Shown: in pieces, positions 56,695 to 64,000 of the stretch
How the letters are laid out: each line of letters starts with the position of its first letter
Position numbering within the stretch: position 1 is the first letter of the stretch
DNA from: JACVRW01 sp963764665
Lineage (GTDB): Bacteria > Actinomycetota > Thermoleophilia > Solirubrobacterales > Thermoleophilaceae
Direction: 5' to 3'
NCBI GenBank assembly: GCA_963764665.1
Contig: CAVXTL010000012.1
Location: 1 to 64,000 of the forward strand
Length of the DNA stretch: 64,000 nucleotides
Notes under the pieces: generated by a model
The model's database searches: none
What the model saw: only the letters and a program-made list of their open reading frames with translations
Told to the model about the DNA's origin: nothing
Program-made: the position numbers and the translations under genes

Positions 56695-57735
56695 TCAGCG
56701 CTGGCGGACGGCCGTGCGCGGCTGCCCCAGCCCGAGGCGGGCGCCCAGCTTCTGCGCGACTCCCTCGATCATCCCCAGGCCGTACCCGAGGTGCAGCGCC
56801 GGGAAGCAGGCCGCAAGTCGCGGGATCAGCTCCGGCCGCGAGCGCGAGGCGGACACCGACGCGGCGGTGGCACCCGCGCCGTACGCGAGCGTGAGGCCGA
56901 GCAGCCCGCGGCGGGCCTTCGAGCTCACCGGGCTGGCGAGCGCGAGCCCGCCGAGGGTGAGCACCAGGCCCGGCGGAGCGAGGTGGTAGACGCGGAGGAA
57001 GTCCGGGTGTGCGGCGAGGACTCGCACGCGCGACTGGCCGTAGTTGCGGTGCTGGCGGAATACGGCGCCCCACGAGGAGCGAGTGGTGTAGACGAAGCGA
57101 ACGCTGGTGTCGAGCACGAGCTTGTAGCCCGCCTTCTTGAGCCGCCAGTTGAGCTCCTCGTCCTCGCCCACGAGCATGTCGGTGCGGAAGCCGCCGACCT
57201 CCTCGAGGGGGGCGCGCCGGTAGACGCCGGCCTGGATCGTGTCCACCTCGGCGCGAGTGCTGTCGTCGGCGTACACGCTGTTCCCCACTCCGAAGCTCGA
57301 GCCGCGGGCCAGCGCCACCGCCTCGCCGAACGGGGTCTCCCCCACCTGCTCGGGCTGGGCACCGACGCAGCAGACCTTGGGGCCCTCCTCGACCAGCAGC
57401 TCGGCCGCCCGGCGCAGGTAGTCCGGATACAGGTAGGTGTGGGCGTCCACGCGGGCGATCAGCTCGGAGCGACCCTGCTGGATCCCCAGGTTGCAGGCCT
57501 GGGCGGCGTTCAGCCGCCCGCTCCCGTTCACGAGCGCGAGCCGGCGGTCGGTCGCAGCACGGTCGCTCACCACGCGCGCCGTCTCGTCCGTGGAGCCGGC
57601 GTCCACGACCCACACGCGGTAGCGATCGGCGGGGTAGTCCTGGGCGAAGATGGCGTCGAGGCAGCGATCCACGTGCCCCTCCTCGTTGAAGGCGGGCACA
57701 ACCACGTCGACGGTCGGAAGCTCTTGCGTGTGCAC
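56695..57735 (-). CDS. family 2 glycosyltransferase, membrane-associated
   Basis: A 346-residue GT2 enzyme: VDVVVPAFNEEGHVDRCLDA (~9-28), VWVVDAGSTDETARVV, the D-x-D equivalent IARVDAHTYLYPDYL (~93-107), and GEDEELNWRLKKAGYKLVLD (~189-208, catalytic ED). Two or three C-terminal hydrophobic helices (PPGLVLTLGGLALASPV; LLGLTLAYGAGATAASVSA) anchor it, as in ExoA-type succinoglycan glycosyltransferases. GTG start, 13 bases after the aminotransferase gene. Extends the lipid-linked sugar in this cluster; sugar unknown. Confidence 0.88.
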   Translation of the reverse strand: MHTQELPTVDVVVPAFNEEGHVDRCLDAIFAQDYPADRYRVWVVDAGSTDETARVVSDRAATDRRLALVNGSGRLNAAQACNLGIQQGRSELIARVDAHTYLYPDYLRRAAELLVEEGPKVCCVGAQPEQVGETPFGEAVALARGSSFGVGNSVYADDSTRAEVDTIQAGVYRRAPLEEVGGFRTDMLVGEDEELNWRLKKAGYKLVLDTSVRFVYTTRSSWGAVFRQHRNYGQSRVRVLAAHPDFLRVYHLAPPGLVLTLGGLALASPVSSKARRGLLGLTLAYGAGATAASVSASRSRPELIPRLAACFPALHLGYGLGMIEGVAQKLGARLGLGQPRTAVRQR

Positions 57736-57748
57736 GGCGGTCGCCTCG

Positions 57749-58918
57749 TCAGGCGAGCGACCGCTCGCGCTCGAGCGCGGCGAGGCTCTCGCGCACCGCG
57801 CTGACCACGTGGTCCTGGTCGCTCTCGGACAGGGTTGGGAACAGCGGCAGCGTGAGCTCGGTGCGGGCCGCCAGCTCGGCGCGCGGCAGCGATCCCTCCA
57901 CAGAGCCCTCGTACGCGGTGAACTCGTGGATCGCCGGGTAGAGCACGCTGGTCTGCACGCGCTGCTCGAGCAGCTTGGCCCGCAGCGGCTCGCGCACCTC
58001 GGCGTCGTCGAGCATCACCGGCATCACGTAGCAGGAGGAGGTGTCCACCTCGTCGTCCCGGTAGGGCACGGTCAGTCCCGGCACGTCGGCGAGCATGCTC
58101 CGGTAGCGGTGAACGAGCGAGCGGCGCCGGGCGATGTCGTCCTCGAGGCCCTCCAGGCGCGCACCCAGCAGAGCGGCGCGCGGCTCGTCCATCCGGTAGT
58201 TGAAGCCGAGGCCGAGCACGTCGTAGCCGGCGGAGTGTCCGCGGTGACGGTCCCAGGTGCCCGAGGTCATCGCGTGCGAGCGAAGGCTCCGCACCTGCTC
58301 CGCCACGCCGTCGTCGTCGGTCGAGAGCAGTCCGCCCTCGCCGCAGGAGAGCACCTTGTTGGAGAAGAAGCTGAAACAGCCCGCCAGGCCGAAGGTGCCC
58401 AGCTTGCGGTCGTTGCCGACGGGTGTGGCACTCGGCGTGTGGGCCGCGTCCTCGATCAGCGCCAGGCCGTGCTCCTCGCAGAGTCGCCCGAGCGCCTCCA
58501 CGTCAGCCGCGTAGCCGCCGTAGTGCACCGCGCATACCGCCTTGGTGTGGGGTGTGATGCGGGCCGCCACATCCTCGGGGTCGAGCCCCAGGTCGTGCTG
58601 GCCCAGCACGTCCGCGATCACGGGCGTGGCGCCGCAGTAGCGCACGGCGTTGGCCGACGCCACGAAGGTGATGGCGGGCACGATGACCTCGTCACCGGGG
58701 CCCACACCGGCCGCCAGATAGGCCAGGTGGAGCGCGGCCGTGCAGCTCGACAGGGCGATCGCGTGGCGCGCGCCCAGATGCTCGGCGAACGCCGCCTCGA
58801 AGTCCTGGGTGCGGGGGCCCATGGTGAGCCAGCCCGAGCGCAGCGTGGCCTCCACGGCGGCGATCTCTCGATCGCCCAGCTTCACGTCGAAGAGCGGGAT
58901 CAGCCGTTCGTCCGCCAT
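57749..58918 (-). CDS. DegT/DnrJ/EryC1-family sugar aminotransferase
   Basis: A 389-residue PLP enzyme that converts a keto group on a nucleotide sugar to an amine. IALSSCTAALHLAYLAAGVG (~54-73) binds the cofactor phosphate, ALIEDAAHTPSA (Asp ~157) the pyridine nitrogen, and the Schiff-base lysine is in FSFFSNKVLSCGEGG (Lys ~188). NYRMDEPRAALLGARLEGLE is typical of perosamine- or bacillosamine-type enzymes. It starts four bases after the epimerase stop, so the two act in the same nucleotide-amino-sugar pathway. Confidence 0.9.
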   Translation of the reverse strand: MADERLIPLFDVKLGDREIAAVEATLRSGWLTMGPRTQDFEAAFAEHLGARHAIALSSCTAALHLAYLAAGVGPGDEVIVPAITFVASANAVRYCGATPVIADVLGQHDLGLDPEDVAARITPHTKAVCAVHYGGYAADVEALGRLCEEHGLALIEDAAHTPSATPVGNDRKLGTFGLAGCFSFFSNKVLSCGEGGLLSTDDDGVAEQVRSLRSHAMTSGTWDRHRGHSAGYDVLGLGFNYRMDEPRAALLGARLEGLEDDIARRRSLVHRYRSMLADVPGLTVPYRDDEVDTSSCYVMPVMLDDAEVREPLRAKLLEQRVQTSVLYPAIHEFTAYEGSVEGSLPRAELAARTELTLPLFPTLSESDQDHVVSAVRESLAALERERSLA

Positions 58919-58922
58919 GCGG

Positions 58923-59897
58923 CTAGTTCCTGTAGCGGCCGTCGTAGGGGTCGCCGAAGCGCTGCTCCTCGAGCGCTCCCACGATCTCCTCGATGCCGTC
59001 GGGCACGCGGTTCACGGGCTCGAAGCCGAGCTCGGCGCGGATCTTCTCGAACGAGACCTTGTAGTCCCGCGGGTCCTCGTCGCGAGCCACGTACTCCACG
59101 TCGCCCTTGCCGAGCTTCCCGGTGATGATCTCCACGAGGTCGAGCTTGCGGTAGTTCTCGTCGGAGTGGCCGGCGTTGAACACCTTGCCTGCCACGGCGT
59201 CCGCCGGGGCGTCCAGCACGGTGTGCACGGCGCGGGCCGCGTCGCGGACGTGGATGTAGGGACGCCAGAAGCGCTCGCCGAACACCTCGAGGTGCTTGTC
59301 CGCCCAGAGGTCGCGAGTGAACTCGTTGACGGTCAGGTCGAACCGCATCCGGTAGCCGACGCCGTACACGGTCGCGAAGCGCAGGCAGGTCGGCCGCAGG
59401 CCGTGCCCATTTCCGTTGACGGACTCGAGCAGCGCCTTCTCGATGCCGACCTTCTGCTCGGCGTAGAGCGACACGGGCCGCAGCTCGCCGTTCTCGTCGA
59501 TCGGAACGGTCGGATCGGCCATGCGCCCGTAGTTGGAGCAGGTGGAGGCGAAGACGAGGCGCTCGACGCCGAGGTCGCGGGCGTCCTGCACCAGAGCCCG
59601 GCTGCCCTCCACGTTCACGTCGTTCGAGAGCTCGGGGTCGCGGGCGCAGGCCGGGTCGCCGACGATCGCGGCGAGATGCACCACGGCCTCGGCGCCCTCG
59701 AGAGCGCGCCGGCGGGCATCCGCGTCGCGGATGTCGCCGCGGATCAGCTCGACACCGCGGTCGGTGAGGTCCTTGGCCACGTCCTCCTGCCCGTGCAGGA
59801 GCACGTCCAGCACGCGGACCTCGCGTCCGGAGCTGAGCAGCTCGTCCACGACGAGCGCGCCGACATAGCCGGCTCCACCTGTGACGGTGACCGTCAT
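58923..59897 (-). CDS. NAD-dependent nucleotide-sugar epimerase/dehydratase
   Basis: A 324-residue extended SDR. TVTGGAGYVGALVVDEL (~4-20) is the NAD loop, VHLAAIVGDPACA the second motif, FASTCSNYG (~116-124) the Ser/Thr site and SLYAEQK (Tyr ~145, Lys ~149) the catalytic pair. YIHVRDAARAVHTVL and FNAGHSDENYRK are typical of sugar-nucleotide epimerases. Whether it epimerises, dehydrates or reduces is not clear. ATG overlaps the nucleotidyltransferase stop (ATGA), making a three-gene nucleotide-sugar cassette. Confidence 0.88.
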   Translation of the reverse strand: MTVTVTGGAGYVGALVVDELLSSGREVRVLDVLLHGQEDVAKDLTDRGVELIRGDIRDADARRRALEGAEAVVHLAAIVGDPACARDPELSNDVNVEGSRALVQDARDLGVERLVFASTCSNYGRMADPTVPIDENGELRPVSLYAEQKVGIEKALLESVNGNGHGLRPTCLRFATVYGVGYRMRFDLTVNEFTRDLWADKHLEVFGERFWRPYIHVRDAARAVHTVLDAPADAVAGKVFNAGHSDENYRKLDLVEIITGKLGKGDVEYVARDEDPRDYKVSFEKIRAELGFEPVNRVPDGIEEIVGALEEQRFGDPYDGRYRN

Positions 59898-60700
59898 GGG
59901 GCTACCGGGTTGACCGGGGCGTGGCCAGCCGCGGGCTGGCTCGAGCGATGGGTTGCGGGCGGCTCGTTGGCCGTTTTCTCGTTCATAAGTAGGGGCTTCA
60001 CCTGCTCGAACTCGAGGATCGCCTTCTCGTAGTCCTCGTGGCGTCCGATGTCGAGCCAGTACCCGTCGTAGACGTAGGCGCCCACCTGCACGTTTGCCTC
60101 GAGCAGGCGCTGGACGAGGTCCGGCAGGTCCAGGCGCTGGTTGGCCTCGATGTGCTCGAGCGCCTCGGGCTGGAGCACGTACACGCCCATGCTCACGATG
60201 TAGGGCAGCTCGGGCTTCTCCTCGAAGCCGGTGACCACGCGCGTCTCGCCGGCGTTGCCGTCGAGGTGGATCACGCCGTACTCGGTGCGCACCACGCGGC
60301 GGTGGGAGGCGATCGTGAGGGCGTTGCCGCTCTCACGGTGCACGTCCACCAGGTGGTCGTAGTCGAGCGCGGTGAGAACGTCGCCGTTCATCATCAGGAA
60401 GGTGTCGTCGAGGCGGTCGATCGTCGCGAGGGCGCCCACGGTGCCGAGCGGCTCGAGCTCCTCGTGATAGTCGATGCTCAGGCCGTGCGTGGACCCGTCG
60501 CCCATGACCGCGCGGACCAGGTGGGACAGGTAGCCGACCGCGAGCGTCAGGTCGTCGAAGCCGGCGTCGCGGAGCTGGTGCACCACGACATCGAGGATGG
60601 CGCGATCGCCAACGGGTAGCAACGGCTTCGGGAGAACCGTGGTGTACGGCCCGAGCCGCGACCCTTTGCCGCCGGCGAGAATGACTGCGCGCCTACCCAT
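59894..60700 (-). CDS. sugar-1-phosphate nucleotidyltransferase
   Basis: A 268-residue enzyme that activates a sugar-1-phosphate with an NTP. RRAVILAGGKGSRLGPYTTV (~3-22) and LPKPLLPVGDRAILDVV hold the NTP loop and catalytic Lys; MMNGDVLTALDY has the metal Asp; VTGFEEKPELPYIVSMGVYV and DGYWLDIGRHEDYEKAI match GlmU/RfbA/mannose-1-P types. Start ATG 60700 (AAAGGGG eight bases upstream) removes 22 shadow-like residues. The last ~35 residues are a Pro/Ala-rich tail. First gene of the leftward polysaccharide operon. Confidence 0.9.
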   Translation of the reverse strand: MGRRAVILAGGKGSRLGPYTTVLPKPLLPVGDRAILDVVVHQLRDAGFDDLTLAVGYLSHLVRAVMGDGSTHGLSIDYHEELEPLGTVGALATIDRLDDTFLMMNGDVLTALDYDHLVDVHRESGNALTIASHRRVVRTEYGVIHLDGNAGETRVVTGFEEKPELPYIVSMGVYVLQPEALEHIEANQRLDLPDLVQRLLEANVQVGAYVYDGYWLDIGRHEDYEKAILEFEQVKPLLMNEKTANEPPATHRSSQPAAGHAPVNPVAP

Positions 60701-60804
60701 TCTTCTATCCCCTTTCGGCGTTCGGCGACACGACTTGAGTCGTGGATCGAAGGCCATCCCGGCCACCGGCCGTCCATCTTAGGCTGTACAACGTCCCGAT
60801 CAGG

Positions 60805-60978
60805 ATGCCGCGCCCCCGCACCGTGATCGTGAAGACGCTGTACTGGCTGGCCGTCCTGGTCATCTCCCTGGCCCTGCTGGTGCTGCTGGTGCTCTTCTTC
60901 GAGTCGCGCGACAGCTCCGACCTCGAGAACTCGCGAGACTCCACGGATCCCGGGACCGTGATCATCGGGCGCAGCTAG
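60805..60978 (+). CDS. 57-residue single-helix membrane protein
   Basis: A short membrane protein beginning MPRPRTVIVKTLYWLAV with one strong helix (WLAVLVISLALLVLLVLFF) and a charged Ser/Asp tail (SRDSSDLENSRDSTD). CAGG lies directly before ATG 60805; GTG 60742 would add 21 unlikely residues. Its stop shares CTAG with the convergent sortase gene. Function unknown; the gene is too small to be certain, but composition and context support it. Confidence 0.55.
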   Translation: MPRPRTVIVKTLYWLAVLVISLALLVLLVLFFESRDSSDLENSRDSTDPGTVIIGRS

Positions 60979-61613
60979 CCGCGCTCGACGCTCGAGTACC
61001 CCCGCCTGACGAACCGCGCGAACACGATCAGGCGCTGCGCAGCACTGTATAGAGGGTGGCAGGCGCTGAGGACGAGCCTGTCGTACCCCACCCGCTTCGT
61101 CACCCACAGCGCCGTGGGCTCCACGATCTGGGTGCGCTCCACCCTGTAGACGAAGCTCCCGTACGGCAGCTGGAGGACGATCCGGTCGCCCCGCTCGAGC
61201 TTGTCGACGTTGCGGAAAGGCGCGCCATGCGTGGTCCGGTGGCCCGCGATGGCCACCGTTCCGCGCTCGCCGGGCATGGGCGTCTCTGGGTAATGGCCCG
61301 GCCCCTTGCGGAGATCGTCGGTGTCCGTGCCCTCGACCATGTAGGCGGATTTGTCGATCGTGGGCATCTGGATCTCGCCGATCGCATCCCCCGGCAGCGG
61401 GTTCCGGGCGATCAGCCGGGGAGGCGGATGGTCCAGCTCCTTCTTCAGCTGAGCCTGCTCCTGATCGGCCAGGAAGGCCGACACGGGCTCCTGCCACGCG
61501 AGCGTCATCCCGGCGTCGCCGATCAGCAGGAGACCGCTCACGATCATCACCGAGGCGATGAAGCGGAGCACCACCTTGACCGGGCTGCGGGGCCGTACTT
61601 CTGTGGCGCTCAT
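60975..61613 (-). CDS. sortase (class E-like) transpeptidase
   Basis: A 212-residue membrane-anchored sortase that cuts wall-sorting signals and attaches proteins to the envelope. After an N-terminal helix (VLRFIASVMIVSGLLLIGDA) the catalytic residues are His in VAIAGHRTTHGAPFRNVDKL (~H125), Cys in LVLSACHPLYS (~C185) and Arg in AAQRLIVFAR (~R194). The HRTTHGAPF and ACHP motifs fit the class E/housekeeping type of actinobacteria. ATG 61613 is preferred to 61637. No obvious LAxTG-type substrate is encoded in the window. Divergent from pckG with a 26-base gap. Confidence 0.88.
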   Translation of the reverse strand: MSATEVRPRSPVKVVLRFIASVMIVSGLLLIGDAGMTLAWQEPVSAFLADQEQAQLKKELDHPPPRLIARNPLPGDAIGEIQMPTIDKSAYMVEGTDTDDLRKGPGHYPETPMPGERGTVAIAGHRTTHGAPFRNVDKLERGDRIVLQLPYGSFVYRVERTQIVEPTALWVTKRVGYDRLVLSACHPLYSAAQRLIVFARFVRRGYSSVERG

Positions 61614-61627
61614 CCGGAATCTGAGTG

Positions 61628-61633
61628 TAGGGT
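61628..61633 (+). promoter_or_regulatory. -10 element, leaderless start of pckG
   Basis: TAGGGT, six bases (GCATTC), then the ATG at 61640. The 26-base gap to the divergent sortase gene leaves no space for a leader. Confidence 0.5.
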
Positions 61634-61639
61634 GCATTC

Positions 61640-63463
61640 ATGCCCGAAAGAACGAGCTGGGCCGCCTCGGAGGCCCCCACCACCAACCCGAAGCTGCTCC
61701 GCTGGGTCGATGAGATGGCCGACCTGACCACCCCGGATTCCGTGGTCTGGTGCGACGGATCGGCCGAGGAATACGACCGTCTCTGCGCTCAGCTGGTGGA
61801 CGCAGGCACCTTCGAGCGCCTCTCGGACGCCAAGCGTCCCAACTCGTACTTGGCGCGTTCGGACCCGGGCGACGTGGCGCGCGTGGAGGACCGCACGTTC
61901 ATCTGCACCGAGAGCGAGGCCGACGCCGGGCCCACGAACAACTGGCGCGATCCCGCCGAGATGCGGGAGATGCTGTCCGACCTGTTCAGCGGCTCGATGC
62001 GCGGCCGCACGATGTACGTGGTCCCGTTCTCGATGGGCCCGCTCGGCTCCCCGATCGCACACATCGGCGTGCAGCTCACGGACTCGCCCTACGTGGCCGT
62101 GAGCATGCGGATCATGACCCGAATGGGCGCCGGCGCACTGGATGCGCTCGGCGAGGACGGGGATTTCGTGCCTTGCCTCCATTCGGTGGGAATGCCGTTG
62201 GAGGAGGGCGTGGAGGACGTGCCGTGGCCGTGTGACGCGGATAACAAGTACATCGTCCACTTCCCCGAGAGCCGTGAGATCTGGTCGTTCGGCTCGGGAT
62301 ACGGCGGCAACGCGCTGCTGGGCAAGAAGTGCTTCGCGCTGCGGATCGCGTCGGTCATGGCCCGCGACGAGGGCTGGCTGGCCGAGCACATGCTGATCCT
62401 GAAGGTCACCTCGCCCGAGGGCGTGTCCAAGCACCTGGCCGGGGCCTTCCCGTCGGCGTGCGGCAAGACGAACCTCGCCATGTTGATCCCCACCCTTCCC
62501 GGCTGGAAGGTCGAGACCATCGGCGACGACATCGCGTGGATGAAGTTCGGCGCGGACGGCAGGCTCTACGCCATCAACCCGGAGGCCGGCTTCTTCGGCG
62601 TGGCGCCCGGCACCGGCGAGAAGACCAACCCGAACGCCATGGCCACGGTGCGCTCCAACTCGATCTTCACCAACTGCGCGCGCACCGACGACGGCGACGT
62701 CTGGTGGGAGGGCATGACCAAGGAGGCGCCCGGCCACCTGGTGGACTGGCACGGCAACGACTGGACGCCGGACTCGGACAAGCCCGCCGCCCATCCGAAC
62801 GCCCGCTTCACCACCCCCGCCGCCCAGTGCCCCTCGATGGCGCCCGAGTGGGAGGACCCGGCCGGAGTGCCGATCGACGCCTTCCTGTTCGGTGGTCGCC
62901 GCTCCACGGTGATCCCGCTGGTGCACGAGGCCTTCGACTGGGAGCACGGCGTGTTCCTGGGGTCGGTCATGTCCTCGGAGACCACGGCCGCCGCCGCCGG
63001 CGACGTGGGCAAGCTGCGCCGCGACCCGATGGCGATGCTGCCCTTCTGCGGGTACGACATGGCCACGTACTTCGAGCACTGGCTCACGGTGGGCGAGCGC
63101 GAGGGGGCCCGGCTTCCGCGCGTCTTCTACGTCAACTGGTTCCGCAAGGACGAGTCCGGCCAGTTCCTCTGGCCCGGGTTCGGCGAGAACAGCCGTGTGC
63201 TGGCATGGATCTTCCGTCGCTGCGACGACGAGGCCGAGGCCGTGGACACCCCGATCGGCCGCGTGCCGGCCGCCGGGGCGATCGACACAGAGGGCCTCGA
63301 CATGCCGGCTTCGGAGCTGGACTCGCTGATGGAGGTGGATCCGGACGAGTGGAAGCGGGAGATCCCGCTGATCCACGAGCACTTCGCCACCTTCGGCGAC
63401 CGTCTTCCGGAGACCCTGCGCGAGCAGCTGACGGCGCTCGAGCAGCGGCTCGAGCGGGCGTAG
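61640..63463 (+). CDS. pckG: phosphoenolpyruvate carboxykinase (GTP)
   Basis: A 607-residue enzyme that interconverts oxaloacetate and PEP with GTP, the entry step of gluconeogenesis from C4 acids. The GTP-type P-loop GAFPSACGKTNLAML (~267-281, with its reactive Cys), IGDDIAWMKFGADGRLYAIN (metal Asp), EAGFFGVAPGTGEKTNP and FLFGGRRSTVIPLV match the actinobacterial PckG. Full length. Leaderless-type TAGGGT-N6-ATG start. It fits with the ethylmalonyl-CoA and acyl-CoA genes upstream that feed C4 acids. Confidence 0.96.
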   Translation: MPERTSWAASEAPTTNPKLLRWVDEMADLTTPDSVVWCDGSAEEYDRLCAQLVDAGTFERLSDAKRPNSYLARSDPGDVARVEDRTFICTESEADAGPTNNWRDPAEMREMLSDLFSGSMRGRTMYVVPFSMGPLGSPIAHIGVQLTDSPYVAVSMRIMTRMGAGALDALGEDGDFVPCLHSVGMPLEEGVEDVPWPCDADNKYIVHFPESREIWSFGSGYGGNALLGKKCFALRIASVMARDEGWLAEHMLILKVTSPEGVSKHLAGAFPSACGKTNLAMLIPTLPGWKVETIGDDIAWMKFGADGRLYAINPEAGFFGVAPGTGEKTNPNAMATVRSNSIFTNCARTDDGDVWWEGMTKEAPGHLVDWHGNDWTPDSDKPAAHPNARFTTPAAQCPSMAPEWEDPAGVPIDAFLFGGRRSTVIPLVHEAFDWEHGVFLGSVMSSETTAAAAGDVGKLRRDPMAMLPFCGYDMATYFEHWLTVGEREGARLPRVFYVNWFRKDESGQFLWPGFGENSRVLAWIFRRCDDEAEAVDTPIGRVPAAGAIDTEGLDMPASELDSLMEVDPDEWKREIPLIHEHFATFGDRLPETLREQLTALEQRLERA

Positions 63464-63478
63464 GCCCGGCTCCGCCGC

Positions 63479-64000
63479 TCAGCCGGTCGCGCGCGTGAAG
63501 CGGCGGAAGGTGGCCCAGGCCGGCTTTGGCTGCCCGTTCAGGCGGAACAGGCCGCAGTAGAACTCCCACCCGCGCGAGCTCGGCCCGGCGCGATCGCGCC
63601 AGCTGAACCAGACGAGCTTGCTCACGTTGTAGCGGTTGCGGTTCCGGACCACGAAGCGGAACGCCGACCCCAGCCGCCTGGCCTGGCCGGCGGGCGTGGT
63701 CGAGAAGTACTCGCTGCCGCCGCCGGTGGCCCATCCCAGCTCGGTGATCCAGACGGGCGTCCGGCCATCGCCGCGGCGCCGCATCACGCCGCGGATGCGG
63801 CTGAGCTCGCCCTGCACGCCGCGGGCGTTCTCCGAGTACGGATGGATGGCCACGGCGTCGAAGGAGCGCCTGATCCCCTTCACGGCGTAGAGGTCGTCGA
63901 GGTAGCGGTACCCGGCGGGCCCTCGCGTGGAGTTGGCGAGCAGGCCGGCCGTGCCGATCAGGGCCCGGCGATCGTTCGCGCGGATCGTGCGGGCGATCGG
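63479..64000 (-). CDS. glycoside-hydrolase-like (TIM-barrel) protein, 5' end outside window
   Basis: The C-terminal 173 residues of a larger protein; the frame stays open to base 64000 (PIARTIRANDRRALIGTAGL at the edge). FDAVAIHPYSENARG and TPVWITELGWATGGG (acidic nucleophile-type Glu) are typical of clan-A glycoside hydrolases (GH39/GH5-like), followed by SKLVWFSWRDR, FYCGLFRLNGQPKPAWATFR. It probably cuts or remodels a polysaccharide, in keeping with the surface genes nearby, but the family cannot be fixed without the N-terminus. Confidence 0.8.
   Translation of the reverse strand, partial: PIARTIRANDRRALIGTAGLLANSTRGPAGYRYLDDLYAVKGIRRSFDAVAIHPYSENARGVQGELSRIRGVMRRRGDGRTPVWITELGWATGGGSEYFSTTPAGQARRLGSAFRFVVRNRNRYNVSKLVWFSWRDRAGPSSRGWEFYCGLFRLNGQPKPAWATFRRFTRATG

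Noticed and set aside
43541..60700. Genomic island of recently transferred DNA
   Set aside because: No integrase, tRNA, flanking repeat or visible change in base composition marks an island.
1..64000. tRNA, rRNA or CRISPR loci
   Set aside because: No gap between genes exceeds about 205 bases and none contains cloverleaf-like or regularly spaced repeat sequence.

Overview
The window is a gene-dense, very G+C-rich (about 70% by eye) bacterial chromosome segment. It fits a high-GC actinobacterium, most likely class Thermoleophilia (Solirubrobacterales or Gaiellales). Reasons: coenzyme F420 genes, a single-chain FbiC, a YrbE/MlaE permease pair, class-E-type sortase, GTP-dependent PEP carboxykinase, an ethylmalonyl-CoA module, and many start codons preceded at 6-8 bases by a -10-like hexamer (leaderless style). 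This assignment is inference. There are no rRNA or tRNA genes, no insertion sequences and no CRISPR arrays, and no gap between genes exceeds 300 bases.

Layout. 1-5051 (leftward): SDR oxidoreductase, HMG-CoA lyase-like enzyme, M28 peptidase, SLC13/DASS dicarboxylate-type carrier and an MFS permease broken by two apparent frameshifts. 5091-9591 (rightward): F420 genes npdG-cofD-cofC-cofE, tightly overlapped, then methylmalonate-semialdehyde dehydrogenase. 9596-12795 (leftward): two YrbE/MlaE permeases with a small membrane protein, a coiled-coil protein and a lipoprotein, controlled from a compact operator region shared with a divergent GntR regulator. 13435-17338 (leftward): SnoaL-like protein, cupin, fbiC and aquaporin. 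17423-20027: orphan NMT1-like binding protein and hypotheticals. 20024-24221 (leftward): multicopper oxidase, ZIP transporter and a single polypeptide joining an MntR-type regulator to an Nramp (MntH) transporter. 24284-27127: SRPBCC protein, YgfZ, acyltransferase, lipoprotein.

27124-36065 holds a nuclease-like coiled-coil protein, a GST-like protein and an ethylmalonyl-CoA module (ccr with a coupled 110-aa protein; ecm, a membrane protein, meaB and a 50-aa membrane protein) interrupted by clpS and an MBL hydrolase. 36052-42355: mobA-like, GNAT, a glycosyltransferase, two hypothetical proteins, a class III CoA-transferase and a ThDP enzyme. 42364-60700 is a surface-polysaccharide and envelope region: two BioF2/CelD-like acetyltransferases, ALDH, a secreted Ig/LamG/metallophosphoesterase protein, polysaccharide deacetylase, a kinase-like chimera, GT4, Wzx-like flippase, Wzy-like ligase/polymerase, GT2, DegT aminotransferase, epimerase and nucleotidyltransferase. 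60805-64000: small membrane protein, sortase, pckG and the end of a glycoside-hydrolase-like gene.

How the genes work together: cofC, cofD, cofE and fbiC cover Fo and F420 synthesis and npdG links F420 to NADPH. ccr, ecm and meaB form the reductive and mutase steps of ethylmalonyl-CoA chemistry, with mmsA, HMG-CoA lyase and pckG in connected acyl-CoA and C4/C3 metabolism. The polysaccharide genes supply a nucleotide-amino-sugar route (NTase, epimerase, aminotransferase) plus assembly and export. The observations most worth following are the MntR-MntH fusion in an oxidase/ZIP operon, a 131-bp dispersed repeat that forms the end of fbiC, apparent CTG starts for cofD and cofE, and widespread leaderless-type start sites.
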